11,869 bases of DNA from Treponema sp. UBA4232 (GCA_002396325.1 DGXM01000159.1:1-11869); one strand, 5' to 3'; shown: positions 1 to 6,479, counted from the stretch's first letter. A program made the numbers and translations. Notes: generated from the letters alone by a model not told the origin.

Positions 1-1157
1 ACGATGAAGTCCTCCGAGTCGAGGATGTCGCGGGCACCGATGATGCGGACGTCTTTGAGCACGTTGTATCCGAGGGCACAGGGGATGCCGCAGACGAGGA
101 GAATCACCAGCCAGATGAGGGATGATTTTCTGCGTGACCAGTTGAAGCTGTCCATGCCCGCCGCGATGAGGTTTTCGAATACCGCGATGACGGTGGAGAG
201 GCTTGCGAATGTCATGAAGATAAAGAAGAGCGAGCCCCAGAGACGTCCGCCTGCCATGTGGATGAATACCTGCGGGAGGGTGATGAAAATAAGCGAGGGG
301 CCTGCACCGGGTTCAATGCCGTAGGAGAAGCATGCGGGGAAGATGATGAGGCCTGACATGATTGCGACGAAGGTGTCGAGTGCGCAGATGCGAAGTGATT
401 CGCCTCCAAGCGTGCGGTCTTTGGGCATGTAGCTTCCGAAAATCTCCATTGATGCGATTCCGAGTGAAAGGGTGAAGAAGCTCTGGTTCATTGCGGCTGT
501 AATCACCTGTCCGATTCCGATTTTTTTTGCGCGCTCAAGATTCGGAAGAAGATAGAAGGAAAGACCTTCCTTTGCGCCTGAGAGAGTGACGCTGCGGATG
601 CCGAGTATGATAATCAGCAGGAGAAGGCCCGTCATCATAATCTTGCTTACGGTTTCCACGCCTTTCTGAAGACTCATGCTGCACACGAGGACTCCGATTG
701 CAACGGTGACCGCCATGAAGACGAGCATCTGGGCGGGGGAGTCGAGCATTGACTGGAATACGGAGGGCACCTGTTCGGGAGTCGCAGAAGAGAACTCTCC
801 CGTGATGAATTTTCCCGCGTAGTTGAGCATCCATCCCGAGACGGTGGTGTAGTAGCTCATGAGGAGAAGGCATCCGAAGATGCAGACCCATCCGTGTATG
901 TGCCATTTGCTTCCCTTGGGTTCGAGGGCCTTGAATCCCTGAACTGCGCTTTTGCGGCTGGCTCTTCCCACCGCAAGTTCCATTGTGAGGACCGGGGCTC
1001 CCATGATGATTAGAAAGAGCAGGTAGATGAGTACGAAAAGTCCTCCGCCGTTCTGACCGGTGATGTAGGGGAATTTCCAGACGTTGCCAATGCCGATTGC
1101 ACATCCGGCGCTTACAAGCAGGAATCCTATGCGTGATTTGAAATTTTCTCTGTCCAT
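1..1157 (-). CDS. Sodium-coupled amino acid transporter, NSS (SNF) family, 3' end outside window
   Basis: Bacterial neurotransmitter:sodium symporter homologue, an inner-membrane carrier that in characterised members (LeuT, Tyt1, TnaT) takes up amino acids with Na+. The frame is open for 385 codons and runs off the left edge, so roughly 60-110 C-terminal residues are missing. Residues 20-39 carry the family's unwound first helix, with GIGNVWKFPY followed by NGGG; in LeuT this segment forms the sodium and substrate sites. Residues 56-64 (LTMELAVGR) match the conserved second-helix Glu region, with E60. Many hydrophobic segments follow, including one with LSLGIESMEIFG. The start is ATG at 1157 with a GGGAG ribosome binding site about 10 bases upstream. 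It lies downstream of the siroheme-type gene on the same strand, across a 161-base gap. Substrate cannot be assigned. Family assignment is firm. Confidence 0.93.
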   Translation of the reverse strand, partial: MDRENFKSRIGFLLVSAGCAIGIGNVWKFPYITGQNGGGLFVLIYLLFLIIMGAPVLTMELAVGRASRKSAVQGFKALEPKGSKWHIHGWVCIFGCLLLMSYYTTVSGWMLNYAGKFITGEFSSATPEQVPSVFQSMLDSPAQMLVFMAVTVAIGVLVCSMSLQKGVETVSKIMMTGLLLLIIILGIRSVTLSGAKEGLSFYLLPNLERAKKIGIGQVITAAMNQSFFTLSLGIASMEIFGSYMPKDRTLGGESLRICALDTFVAIMSGLIIFPACFSYGIEPGAGPSLIFITLPQVFIHMAGGRLWGSLFFIFMTFASLSTVIAVFENLIAAGMDSFNWSRRKSSLIWLVILLVCGIPCALGYNVLKDVRIIGARDILDSEDFI

Positions 1158-1318
1158 TTTGAGTTTTCTCCCGTATCCGTGGACTGACCGCGGAAAATGC
1201 GTTTGTTTCTATCCATTGTAACGGATGTGGGAGTTTTATTAAAGGGGTAAACCCGGCCGCTTCAGGAAGATGTTTTCAATCTGTTTACGTGGGGCAGAAC
1301 TTCCGTGCCGGCCGGTGG

Positions 1319-1960
1319 TCAGAGTTCAGCCTCTCCGATTATGCCGTCGATTTCGTAGTCGGGGGTCTGGTTGTCGTCTTCGATGAGTCTTGTGAAGATG
1401 GCCTGCAGTGCCTTGCTGCGTTTTGCCGGGTCGGAAATGGACTGTTTCACCGCCTTTCTGATTTCGTTCATGTGCTCGTTTATTTCGCTGATGTTTTCAG
1501 GAATGGAGCTTTCGAGAAGGCTTTTTATGAACTGGGACACATGGGGGCTTTTTCCGCTTGAGGAGACTCCGCACACAACGTCGCCGCGCTTTACGATGGC
1601 CGGGAAGATGAAGTCGCATCTTGCGGTGCTGGTGAAATCCTCCACGAGGACGTTTCGGTTTTCAAAGTAGGAGTAAATCTCTGTGTTCAGGGCCGTGTCG
1701 CCCAGTGTGCAGATCACGAGGGTGGGGCTGCATTTTATGGACTGGATGTTTTCGAGAGTGGGCTTTTTCTGCTCGAGCCTTACCTGCGACGGATATGCCT
1801 TCATCAGCAGGGAAAGGTTCTGGTCCGTGCTTTCCGCAACAATCACAAGGCTTGCCTCGAATGCTATGAAGCGGGACGCTTCCTGGAAAGCGGTTTCTCC
1901 GCCGCCGATAACGAGGACCTCTTTGTGTTTCAGGTTCAAGAATAATGGAAAATACGCCAT
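1319..1960 (-). CDS. Precorrin-2 dehydrogenase / sirohydrochlorin ferrochelatase-like protein
   Basis: Resembles the N-terminal (CysG-N / Met8p / SirC) family, cytosolic enzymes that oxidise precorrin-2 to sirohydrochlorin with NAD+ and, in some members, insert iron to make siroheme. At 213 residues it lacks the SUMT methylase domain of bifunctional CysG. Visible features: PLFLNLKHKEVLVIGGG at 5-21 is the entry strand and Rossmann glycine motif; VEDFTSTARCDFIFPA at 106-121 matches the active-site region, with D108 the likely counterpart of the catalytic Asp of CysG and Met8p, in a loop about two residues longer than usual; SSSGKSPHVSQFIK at 133-146 matches the family's SSGGKSP segment. The ATG follows the YugP-type gene by nine bases, and its AGGAG ribosome binding site (1967-1971) overlaps that gene's stop, suggesting translational coupling. 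No other tetrapyrrole genes are in the window. Dehydrogenase-only or bifunctional activity cannot be decided. Confidence 0.86.
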   Translation of the reverse strand: MAYFPLFLNLKHKEVLVIGGGETAFQEASRFIAFEASLVIVAESTDQNLSLLMKAYPSQVRLEQKKPTLENIQSIKCSPTLVICTLGDTALNTEIYSYFENRNVLVEDFTSTARCDFIFPAIVKRGDVVCGVSSSGKSPHVSQFIKSLLESSIPENISEINEHMNEIRKAVKQSISDPAKRSKALQAIFTRLIEDDNQTPDYEIDGIIGEAEL

Positions 1961-1969
1961 CTGCCGCTC

Positions 1970-2710
1970 CTAGTTTCTGCGCTGGTTCCGTCTTGAGAGC
2001 AGTACGAGCCTTAAAAGCGACCCGATTGCCGTAAGTGCGGATGCCACGTATGTCATTGCCGCCGCCCAGAGGACTTTTCTCACTCCGGCCAGCTCTTCTT
2101 CGTCAAGAGTTCCAGTCTCCCTGAGGATGATCAATGCCCTGCGGGATGCGTCGAATTCAACGGGGAGAGTTATTATATAGAATAAAACCGCGCACAGATA
2201 GAGGATGATTCCCGCCTTTGTGAGAAGTCCGCAGAGTGAGTACAGGGATGCGTTCTGTGCGGATGCCCCGAAGATGATTCCGAGGATTGCCATTGTCGGT
2301 CCGAAACGTGAGCCTATGTTCGCCACGGGGTAAAGGGTGTGCCTCAATCCCAGCGGGCCGTAGCTTTTTTTGTCCTGGATTGCGTGTCCCGTCTCGTGTG
2401 CGGCCACTCCGACAGCTGCTATGGATGTGCTTGCGTATGTGGAATCGCTCAGGTTCAGGGTTTTGTCCGAGGAATTGTAGTTGTCGGTAAGGTTTCCTCT
2501 CACACGGGTTATCTGAACGTCGTTTATGTCGTTTGCGCGCATGAGGATTTTTGCCGCGTCTGCTCCTGTCACTCCTTTTTTGGAGGGAACCTTGTCGTAG
2601 GCGGCGAATCTGGATTTGACCATCGAGGAAGCTATCATGCTTAGAATCAGCGGAGGAACAACCAGCACAAGATAGTACCAGTCGAGTCCTATGGCGTTAA
2701 AAAAATTCAT
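1970..2710 (-). CDS. Membrane zinc metallopeptidase, YugP family (Zn_peptidase_2)
   Basis: Putative membrane-embedded neutral zinc protease of the YugP family (PF04298), whose substrates are unknown. The 246-residue protein is slightly longer than the usual ~225. It has an N-terminal membrane segment (about 13-30), then a soluble part with the signature HETGH at 105-109 (HExxH: H105 and H109 zinc ligands, E106 catalytic). Two or three hydrophobic helices follow, about 137-150, 164-183 and 215-238. The conserved PVEFDASRRA at 183-192 lies after the third, and E185 is a reasonable third ligand. The C-terminus is short and basic. The ATG at 2710 is preceded by AAGGAA (2714-2719) as ribosome binding site. 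It is the first gene of a two-gene unit with the precorrin-2 dehydrogenase-like gene, transcribed from the minus-strand promoter at 2790-2818. A functional link between the two is not known. Confidence 0.9.
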   Translation of the reverse strand: MNFFNAIGLDWYYLVLVVPPLILSMIASSMVKSRFAAYDKVPSKKGVTGADAAKILMRANDINDVQITRVRGNLTDNYNSSDKTLNLSDSTYASTSIAAVGVAAHETGHAIQDKKSYGPLGLRHTLYPVANIGSRFGPTMAILGIIFGASAQNASLYSLCGLLTKAGIILYLCAVLFYIITLPVEFDASRRALIILRETGTLDEEELAGVRKVLWAAAMTYVASALTAIGSLLRLVLLSRRNQRRN

Positions 2711-2762
2711 CGTTCCTTACCCTGCAAAAGCCTTCTGTCTCCTGTGAAAATGCAGTGTGTTA

Positions 2763-2796
2763 TTGACAGCGGCATAAGTCTTTCTTAATATAATAT
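2763..2796 (+). promoter_or_regulatory. Candidate plus-strand promoter with perfect -35 box
   Basis: TTGACA at 2763-2768 is followed after 17 bases by TAATAT (2786-2791); a perfect TATAAT at 2789-2794 overlaps it at a longer spacing of 20. No gene starts directly downstream. The first downstream gene, mtnN, begins about 250 bases away, beyond a terminator-like hairpin and a separate -10 element. This suggests a short untranslated transcript. Consensus-based. Confidence 0.5.
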
Positions 2797-2818
2797 CGGC
2801 AAATGTGCGGGAACGCAA
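2790..2818 (-). promoter_or_regulatory. Candidate sigma-70-type promoter for the YugP/dehydrogenase unit
   Basis: Reading the minus strand, TTGCGT (2813-2818) and TATTAT (2790-2795) are separated by exactly 17 bases, about 80 bases upstream of the YugP start. It overlaps the plus-strand promoter in the same AT-rich block, so the two would compete or be co-regulated. Assigned by consensus matching only. Confidence 0.5.
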
Positions 2819-2908
2819 GCAGAATAATGGGATTTTCAAAATAAAAACAACGGCGGGAAAAAATAAAACGGACCGTTCTAAGGAGGATAACGCAACGGCC
2901 CGTTTTTT
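2797..2908 (+). ncRNA. Candidate small RNA (about 105-112 nt) between yugP-like and mtnN
   Basis: This stretch has the three marks of a free-standing small RNA: a good plus-strand promoter just upstream, a small stem-loop near the predicted 5' end (TGCG 2806-2809 / CGCA 2814-2817 closing a GGAA tetraloop of GNRA type), and an intrinsic terminator at the 3' end (2867-2908, six T). The middle is A-rich and unstructured. No credible ORF is present. The terminator loop holds an AGGAGG-like sequence (2881-2886) with no start codon after it. It could instead be a leader or attenuator for mtnN, but mtnN seems to have its own -10 box at 2954-2959. No known RNA family is recognised. Inference only. 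Confidence 0.4.
2867..2908 (+). terminator. Intrinsic terminator, possibly bidirectional
   Basis: AACGGACCGTT (2867-2877) pairs with AACGGCCCGTT (2894-2904) in an 11-bp stem with one central A/C mismatch, with a 16-base loop, and six T at 2903-2908. On the minus strand the stem is followed by TTTTATTTTTT, so it could stop transcription both ways. Each arm is also nearly self-complementary, so two small hairpins are an alternative fold. Its place between divergent genes makes sense only if a short RNA or a leader ends here. Confidence 0.6.
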
Positions 2909-2910
2909 AA

Positions 2911-2931
2911 GATTAAGGACTTAATCCTTAG
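2911..2931 (+). repeat. Two overlapping inverted repeats upstream of mtnN
   Basis: GATTAAG (2911-2917) and CTTAATC (2920-2926) form a 7-bp palindrome with a two-base centre. TAAGGA (2914-2919) and TCCTTA (2925-2930) form a second, shifted one. It sits just upstream of where the mtnN -35 box should be, a normal place for a repressor or activator site. The sequence TCCTTAG (2925-2931) is also complementary to CTAAGGA (2878-2884) in the terminator loop. Confidence 0.45.
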
Positions 2932-2953
2932 TTCTTGCTGCTTGATATGACTA

Positions 2954-2959
2954 TATAAT
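2954..2959 (+). promoter_or_regulatory. Candidate -10 box for mtnN
   Basis: A perfect TATAAT lies 85 bases before the mtnN ATG. The best -35 at proper spacing is poor (TTCTTG at 2932-2937, spacing 16), so the promoter may need an activator, for which the adjacent inverted repeat is a candidate site. Confidence 0.4.
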
Positions 2960-3044
2960 AGAAAAATGTTTATGTCAATAGTTTTTTATGGAAATTTCGT
3001 GAAAACCGTTGAAAATCGTGCGGTTTTTCGCAAGGAGTGTTAAA

Positions 3045-3752
3045 ATGTCTAAGAAAATTGGAATTATCGGGGCAATGGCAGTGGAGGTTGACCGTCTTTG
3101 CGCTCTGTTGGAAGATAAAAAGGAGACTTCTGCCGGGGGGCTCTTGTATTCCAGCGGAAAGCTCAACGGAGTGGATGCGGTTGTGGTGCGTTCAGGGGTC
3201 GGCAAGGTGAATGCGGCTCTGTGCGCCCAGCGTCTCGTGCTTGAGTTCGGAGTGACTCATATTGTGAATACGGGGATTGCGGGGGCCATGGCTTCAGGAC
3301 TCGGCGTGCTTGACTTTGTCGCCTCCACGGATGCCCTTTATCACGACATGGATGCCACCGGCTTCGGTTACAAGGTCACGGAGATTCCGCAGATGGAGTG
3401 TTCCGATTTCAAGGCCGACCCGAGGATGCTTGATGCCGCGACCATGGCTTTCGCACGTCTTCCCGAGGCGAAGGGACATCAGCTTGTTGCGGGGCGCATT
3501 GCCAGCGGGGATCAGTTCATAAGCGACCGTGCCGTAAAGGAGCGCATACGGAGGGACTGCAGCCCTGTGTGCGTGGAGATGGAAGGTGCCGCGATTGCCC
3601 ATGCCGCGTTCGTGAACAATGTCCCGTTCCTTGTCATCAGGTGCATGAGCGATATGGCGGATGACTCGGGTGAGTCGGTGTATGCGTTCAACGAGGAGAC
3701 TGCCGCCTCCCTGAGTGCCTCGCTGGTGCTTGAGATGCTTCCTCTTGTGTGA
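3045..3752 (+). CDS. mtnN: 5'-methylthioadenosine / S-adenosylhomocysteine nucleosidase
   Basis: Cytosolic hydrolase that cleaves adenine from methylthioadenosine and S-adenosylhomocysteine, in SAM by-product recycling and methionine salvage, and a step toward autoinducer-2 if LuxS is present. The 235 residues match the usual ~230. The N-terminus GIIGAMAVEV carries E14, the counterpart of E. coli E12. VEMEGAAIAH at 177-186 carries M179 and E180 (E. coli M173, E174), and RCMSD at 199-203 carries R199, S202 and D203 (E. coli R193, S196, D197); the 23-residue spacing between the last two catalytic positions is preserved. The ATG at 3045 is chosen over an in-frame TTG at 3009 because AAGGAG (3032-3037) lies eight bases upstream and the family's first strand starts there. 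It is divergent from the YugP unit. No terminator was seen before the next gene. Confidence 0.96.
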   Translation: MSKKIGIIGAMAVEVDRLCALLEDKKETSAGGLLYSSGKLNGVDAVVVRSGVGKVNAALCAQRLVLEFGVTHIVNTGIAGAMASGLGVLDFVASTDALYHDMDATGFGYKVTEIPQMECSDFKADPRMLDAATMAFARLPEAKGHQLVAGRIASGDQFISDRAVKERIRRDCSPVCVEMEGAAIAHAAFVNNVPFLVIRCMSDMADDSGESVYAFNEETAASLSASLVLEMLPLV

Positions 3753-3775
3753 CGGCTTCAGACAGGAAAAAAAAT

Positions 3776-3804
3776 TTGTGCATTTGCCCTTTATGCCTTA
3801 TAAT
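3776..3804 (+). promoter_or_regulatory. Candidate promoter for the beta-CASP RNase / slyX unit
   Basis: TTGTGC (3776-3781), 17 bases, then a perfect TATAAT (3799-3804). The predicted start near 3811 gives a leader of about 120 bases before the ATG at 3934. Read-through from mtnN is also possible as no terminator is visible between them. Confidence 0.5.
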
Positions 3805-3814
3805 ATAAAACGGA

Positions 3815-3849
3815 GTGCGGGTGAAAACGGATTTTCCGTGTACCCGTGT
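3815..3849 (+). promoter_or_regulatory. Two-tier stem-loop in the 5' leader of the beta-CASP gene
   Basis: CGGGT (3818-3822) pairs with ACCCG (3842-3846) and, inside it, ACGGA (3827-3831) pairs with TCCGT (3835-3839) around a TTT loop; GAAA and GT form the internal loop. Three G-U pairs could extend the base to 3815 and 3849. It lies at the very 5' end of the predicted mRNA. No T run follows, so it is not a terminator. It could stabilise the mRNA or be a target of an RNase. Confidence 0.45.
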
Positions 3850-3933
3850 CCGGACAGGCTGAAATGCCGTATATTTTATGGAAGATATTTCAATGATTCC
3901 GACGCTTTAGGGCGGATTGCATAAGGGGCATAT

Positions 3934-5487
3934 ATGAGCGTAATTTGCTATTCACTTGGTGCTGCACAGGAAGTTACCGGCAGCAAGCATATCATAGAGA
4001 TAGACGGCCGCAGTTTTATGATAGACTGCGGTGCGTTTCAGGGAAAACGTGCCGTGGCGGATCAGAAGAACCGCGATTTCGACTTCGCCGCAGACAAGAT
4101 TGAGTCCGTCATTCTGACCCATGCGCACTACGACCACTGCGGACTTCTCCCCGTGCTGATGAAGAACGGATACAAGGGGAACATCTATGCGACTCCCGCC
4201 ACCCGCGACCTTGCGAACATCGTCATGATGGATTCAGCCCGCATCCAGGCCCGCGATGCCGAGTATCTTGCGAAACAGGCGCGCAAAAAGGGTGAGAAAT
4301 TCAACTGGAAGCCTCTTTTCACCGAGGAAGACTGCGTGAAGGCCGCAAATCAGATTGTCTCGCTGGGATACAACCGCAAGATGTTCATTGCCCCCGACGT
4401 GCAGCTGGAATTTTTCGATGCGGGACACATACTTGGAAGCTCCCTGGCCTATATGACTATTACAGGGCAGCGCAAGAATCATCTTACCGGAAAAGCCGAA
4501 AGTTCAGGAATGGGCGGTGGAAGACGTTTCTGGCACAAGCTCTTCGGAAGGGGCAGGGGTGAGACGGTCATGAAGCCGGTTGAGGGAGAGGTTGCGCTGA
4601 GGGGTGCCCCGGCCGATGAACTGAGGGTTCTTTTCACGGGAGACCTCGGACGCGTCGGAAAGCCCATAATCCGCGACCCTTCCACCGATGTGCCTGCACC
4701 GGATTACATCTTCCTTGAAAGCACATACGGAAACCGTCTGCACGAGGATCCCGACACTGCCCTTGACGATCTTGAGAAGGTGGTGAAGCGTGCGGTTGCA
4801 AACAAGGGAAAAATCATCATCCCGTCTTTCGCAATCGAAAGGGCTCAGGAGCTTGTGTACTATCTGCACGTTCTTGTGGACCAGAAGAGAATTCCGCGCA
4901 TCCCGATTTATGTGGACAGTCCTATGGCGGTGAATGCCACGGGAATCTTCCAGCTGCATCCCGAATGTTATGACGAGCAGACTACGGAGACCTTCCTTCA
5001 GAACCACAAGAATCCCTTCGGCTTCAATGAGCTGACTTTCGTGCAGAGTGTGGACGAGTCGAAGGAACTGAACAAGAAGCAGGGCCCCATGATTATCATC
5101 AGTGCCGACGGAATGTGCGAAGCCGGACGTGTCCTGTATCATCTTGCCAACGGAATCACCGATCCGCGCAACATAGTGCTGATTGTGGGCTATATGTCGG
5201 AAAACACCCTGGGGCGCAAAATCCTTGAGGGCGAGGAGGAGGTCCACATCCTTGGCGACTGGTACAAAGTGAGGGCGGCGGTTGAAAAAATCAACGCATT
5301 CTCCGCACACGCAGACTACAAGGAGATGACGGGCTGGCTCAACACCATAGACACAAGCAGACTCAAGAAAATCTTCCTTGTGCACGGCGAAAAGGATTCT
5401 CAGGAATTCTTCATGAATTATCTGCACGAGAACGGCTATCCCAACGTGGAGGCCATTGAATACGGAAAGACCTACAATCTGGAATGA
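3934..5487 (+). CDS. Beta-CASP metallo-beta-lactamase-fold RNase (CPSF73/Ysh1-like, COG1236)
   Basis: Predicted zinc-dependent ribonuclease of the beta-CASP group, cytosolic, in RNA processing or decay. Zinc motifs: HAHYDH at 63-68, DAGH at 162-165 and FTGDLGR at 234-240 (D237). The beta-CASP part follows: LESTYGNR at 261-268 (motif A acidic residue), IPSFAIERAQELVYYL at 296-311, GYMSENTLGRKI at 419-430, FSAHAD at 456-461 (motif B H459) and LVHGEKDS at 482-489 (motif C H484). A histidine at motif C is typical of RNA-acting members. At 517 residues it exceeds the usual 430-470. Much of the excess is a Gly/Arg/Lys-rich insertion at about 177-230, between DAGH and the GDLGR strand. ATG 3934 follows AAGGGG (3923-3928). 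Its stop overlaps the start of the slyX-like gene. Endo- versus exonuclease activity cannot be told. Confidence 0.92.
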   Translation: MSVICYSLGAAQEVTGSKHIIEIDGRSFMIDCGAFQGKRAVADQKNRDFDFAADKIESVILTHAHYDHCGLLPVLMKNGYKGNIYATPATRDLANIVMMDSARIQARDAEYLAKQARKKGEKFNWKPLFTEEDCVKAANQIVSLGYNRKMFIAPDVQLEFFDAGHILGSSLAYMTITGQRKNHLTGKAESSGMGGGRRFWHKLFGRGRGETVMKPVEGEVALRGAPADELRVLFTGDLGRVGKPIIRDPSTDVPAPDYIFLESTYGNRLHEDPDTALDDLEKVVKRAVANKGKIIIPSFAIERAQELVYYLHVLVDQKRIPRIPIYVDSPMAVNATGIFQLHPECYDEQTTETFLQNHKNPFGFNELTFVQSVDESKELNKKQGPMIIISADGMCEAGRVLYHLANGITDPRNIVLIVGYMSENTLGRKILEGEEEVHILGDWYKVRAAVEKINAFSAHADYKEMTGWLNTIDTSRLKKIFLVHGEKDSQEFFMNYLHENGYPNVEAIEYGKTYNLE

Positions 5488-5702
5488 TTATGGAACACGA
5501 TGCGGAAGAAAGAATTATAGCGCTTGAGACAAAGCTGGCATATATGGAGGATTTCATCGACCAGCTTCAGGCGGTTACGGTTGAGCATACGGAGACCATT
5601 GAACTTCTGCGCAGGGAGAACAGGCTTCTTTCGCAGAAGGTGAGAGACATGGCAGAGCAGCTGGAGGGAGACATTCCCAACAGAAAACCTCCGCATTATT
5701 AA
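5484..5702 (+). CDS. slyX: SlyX-like coiled-coil protein
   Basis: A 72-residue acidic protein, almost all coiled coil, with the SlyX pattern: an N-terminal IIALETKLAYMEDFIDQL segment (11-28), a middle with TVEHTETIELLRREN, and the characteristic PPHY end (69-72), as in proteobacterial SlyX. SlyX function is unknown; it is named after the neighbouring slyD gene in E. coli, and no slyD is seen here. The first ATG overlaps the stop of the beta-CASP gene (ATGA at 5484-5487), so translation is probably coupled. A second ATG at 5490 is an alternative start, and neither has a good ribosome binding site. It ends 16 bases from the convergent lipoprotein gene. Resemblance rests on length, coiled coil and tail, so another small coiled-coil family is possible. 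Confidence 0.75.
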   Translation: MIMEHDAEERIIALETKLAYMEDFIDQLQAVTVEHTETIELLRRENRLLSQKVRDMAEQLEGDIPNRKPPHY

Positions 5703-5718
5703 GGAACGTCCTGGGAAA

Positions 5719-6441
5719 TCACCACTCTATGCTGTAGCTTTTCTGTGTGCCGAGGGTGAGGAAGTCCAGAAGGGGGATGCTGAACACTGCTTTTGAGGCG
5801 GAGGATTCGGCATTTGCCGGACTTGATTTCTTTATGCTTTTTCCTTTCGGCGGAATCAGAGTCACGTCAATCGCGGAGGATTCGAGTTCCTTTGCGATGT
5901 TCTCACCGTAAATCGAGGCAATCAGCATGCGGTACTCGTCTTTTGTCATCTTCTCTCCGGAAAACACCGGGGCCATGAAGAGTTCTAGATAGCTTTTCGT
6001 GTCCTCTGGGAGTCCCTGTGCCATTGTGAACAGGTTTTCGGGCGTTACCGTGAGAGTCATTTTCGAGGATGACGTGTAGATGAAGTCCGCCGCCCTGAGA
6101 GATCCCGTTGCGTGGGTTTGTTTTTCAGCGGGGGGAAGTGTGCCGCCTGCCGAAAGCGAGCTGTCTTTGCCGGTCGAAACCTTCACAGCCGAAAAATCGC
6201 TGTCTGCAAGAGTACTTCTTATGGAATCCTCCGAAAATATTCCCCGGGAGCTGTTTCCCTCCATTTTGCCGGTTATTGCTTTTATCGTGTCTGAGAGGGC
6301 CGTTCCCATAGATGAAGTGAATTCCATGTCTGCGCTTCCGTCGGTTCCGGCCACCACTTTGAGAGTGCTTGTGCATCCGCTGAAACCAAGCAGGGCAATG
6401 AGAAACACCGTGCTGTAAAGATATTTTCCTCTGTTCTTCAT
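5719..6441 (-). CDS. Hypothetical lipoprotein
   Basis: Function not recognised. From the ATG at 6441 it has a 240-residue precursor: basic residues MKNRGKY, a hydrophobic stretch, and LLGFSGC ending at C23, a lipobox of the relaxed kind spirochaetes use (Phe at -3). The mature protein begins STLKVVAGTDGSADMEF, resembling the early strand of several spirochaetal and lipoprotein families with repeated beta strands. It is Ser/Thr-rich with a probably disordered stretch around 84-112 and another at 200-216. The upstream GTG at 6456 is in frame but has AAAGG only two bases before it, and the ATG gives a cleaner signal peptide. The start is uncertain. It follows the NlpC/P60 gene on the same strand by 38 bases, likely one mRNA. 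The 3' end faces slyX, with no terminator seen in the 16-base gap. Confidence 0.72.
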   Translation of the reverse strand: MKNRGKYLYSTVFLIALLGFSGCTSTLKVVAGTDGSADMEFTSSMGTALSDTIKAITGKMEGNSSRGIFSEDSIRSTLADSDFSAVKVSTGKDSSLSAGGTLPPAEKQTHATGSLRAADFIYTSSSKMTLTVTPENLFTMAQGLPEDTKSYLELFMAPVFSGEKMTKDEYRMLIASIYGENIAKELESSAIDVTLIPPKGKSIKKSSPANAESSASKAVFSIPLLDFLTLGTQKSYSIEW

Positions 6442-6479
6442 ATTCAGATAAACCACGCCTTTGCTTTTTTGTTACAGGC

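Noticed and set aside
535..1104. Open frame of 189 codons on the minus strand
   Set aside because: A shifted frame inside the NSS transporter gene, which is clearly coding in another frame of the same strand; the translation is rich in Arg/His/Ser and lacks any motif.
1158..1318. Possible terminator or leader structure between the dehydrogenase-like gene and the NSS transporter
   Set aside because: TCCGTGG (1176-1182) / CCGCGGA (1188-1194) is a 7-bp stem with one mismatch and no T run, and GGGTTTACCC on the minus strand is too short a stem. A TACAAT on the minus strand (1215-1220) might be a -10 box but lacks a fair -35.
3009..3044. Upstream TTG start extending mtnN by 12 residues
   Set aside because: The ATG at 3045 has a perfect AAGGAG at proper spacing, and the family N-terminus starts there.
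4504..5427. Open frame of 307 codons on the minus strand
   Set aside because: Lies wholly antisense to the beta-CASP RNase gene, whose sequence is fully explained by zinc and beta-CASP motifs; no ribosome binding site or family pattern.
6442..6456. Upstream GTG start for the lipoprotein gene
   Set aside because: Its only purine-rich site is two bases away, too close; the internal ATG gives a normal lipoprotein signal peptide. Not fully excluded.
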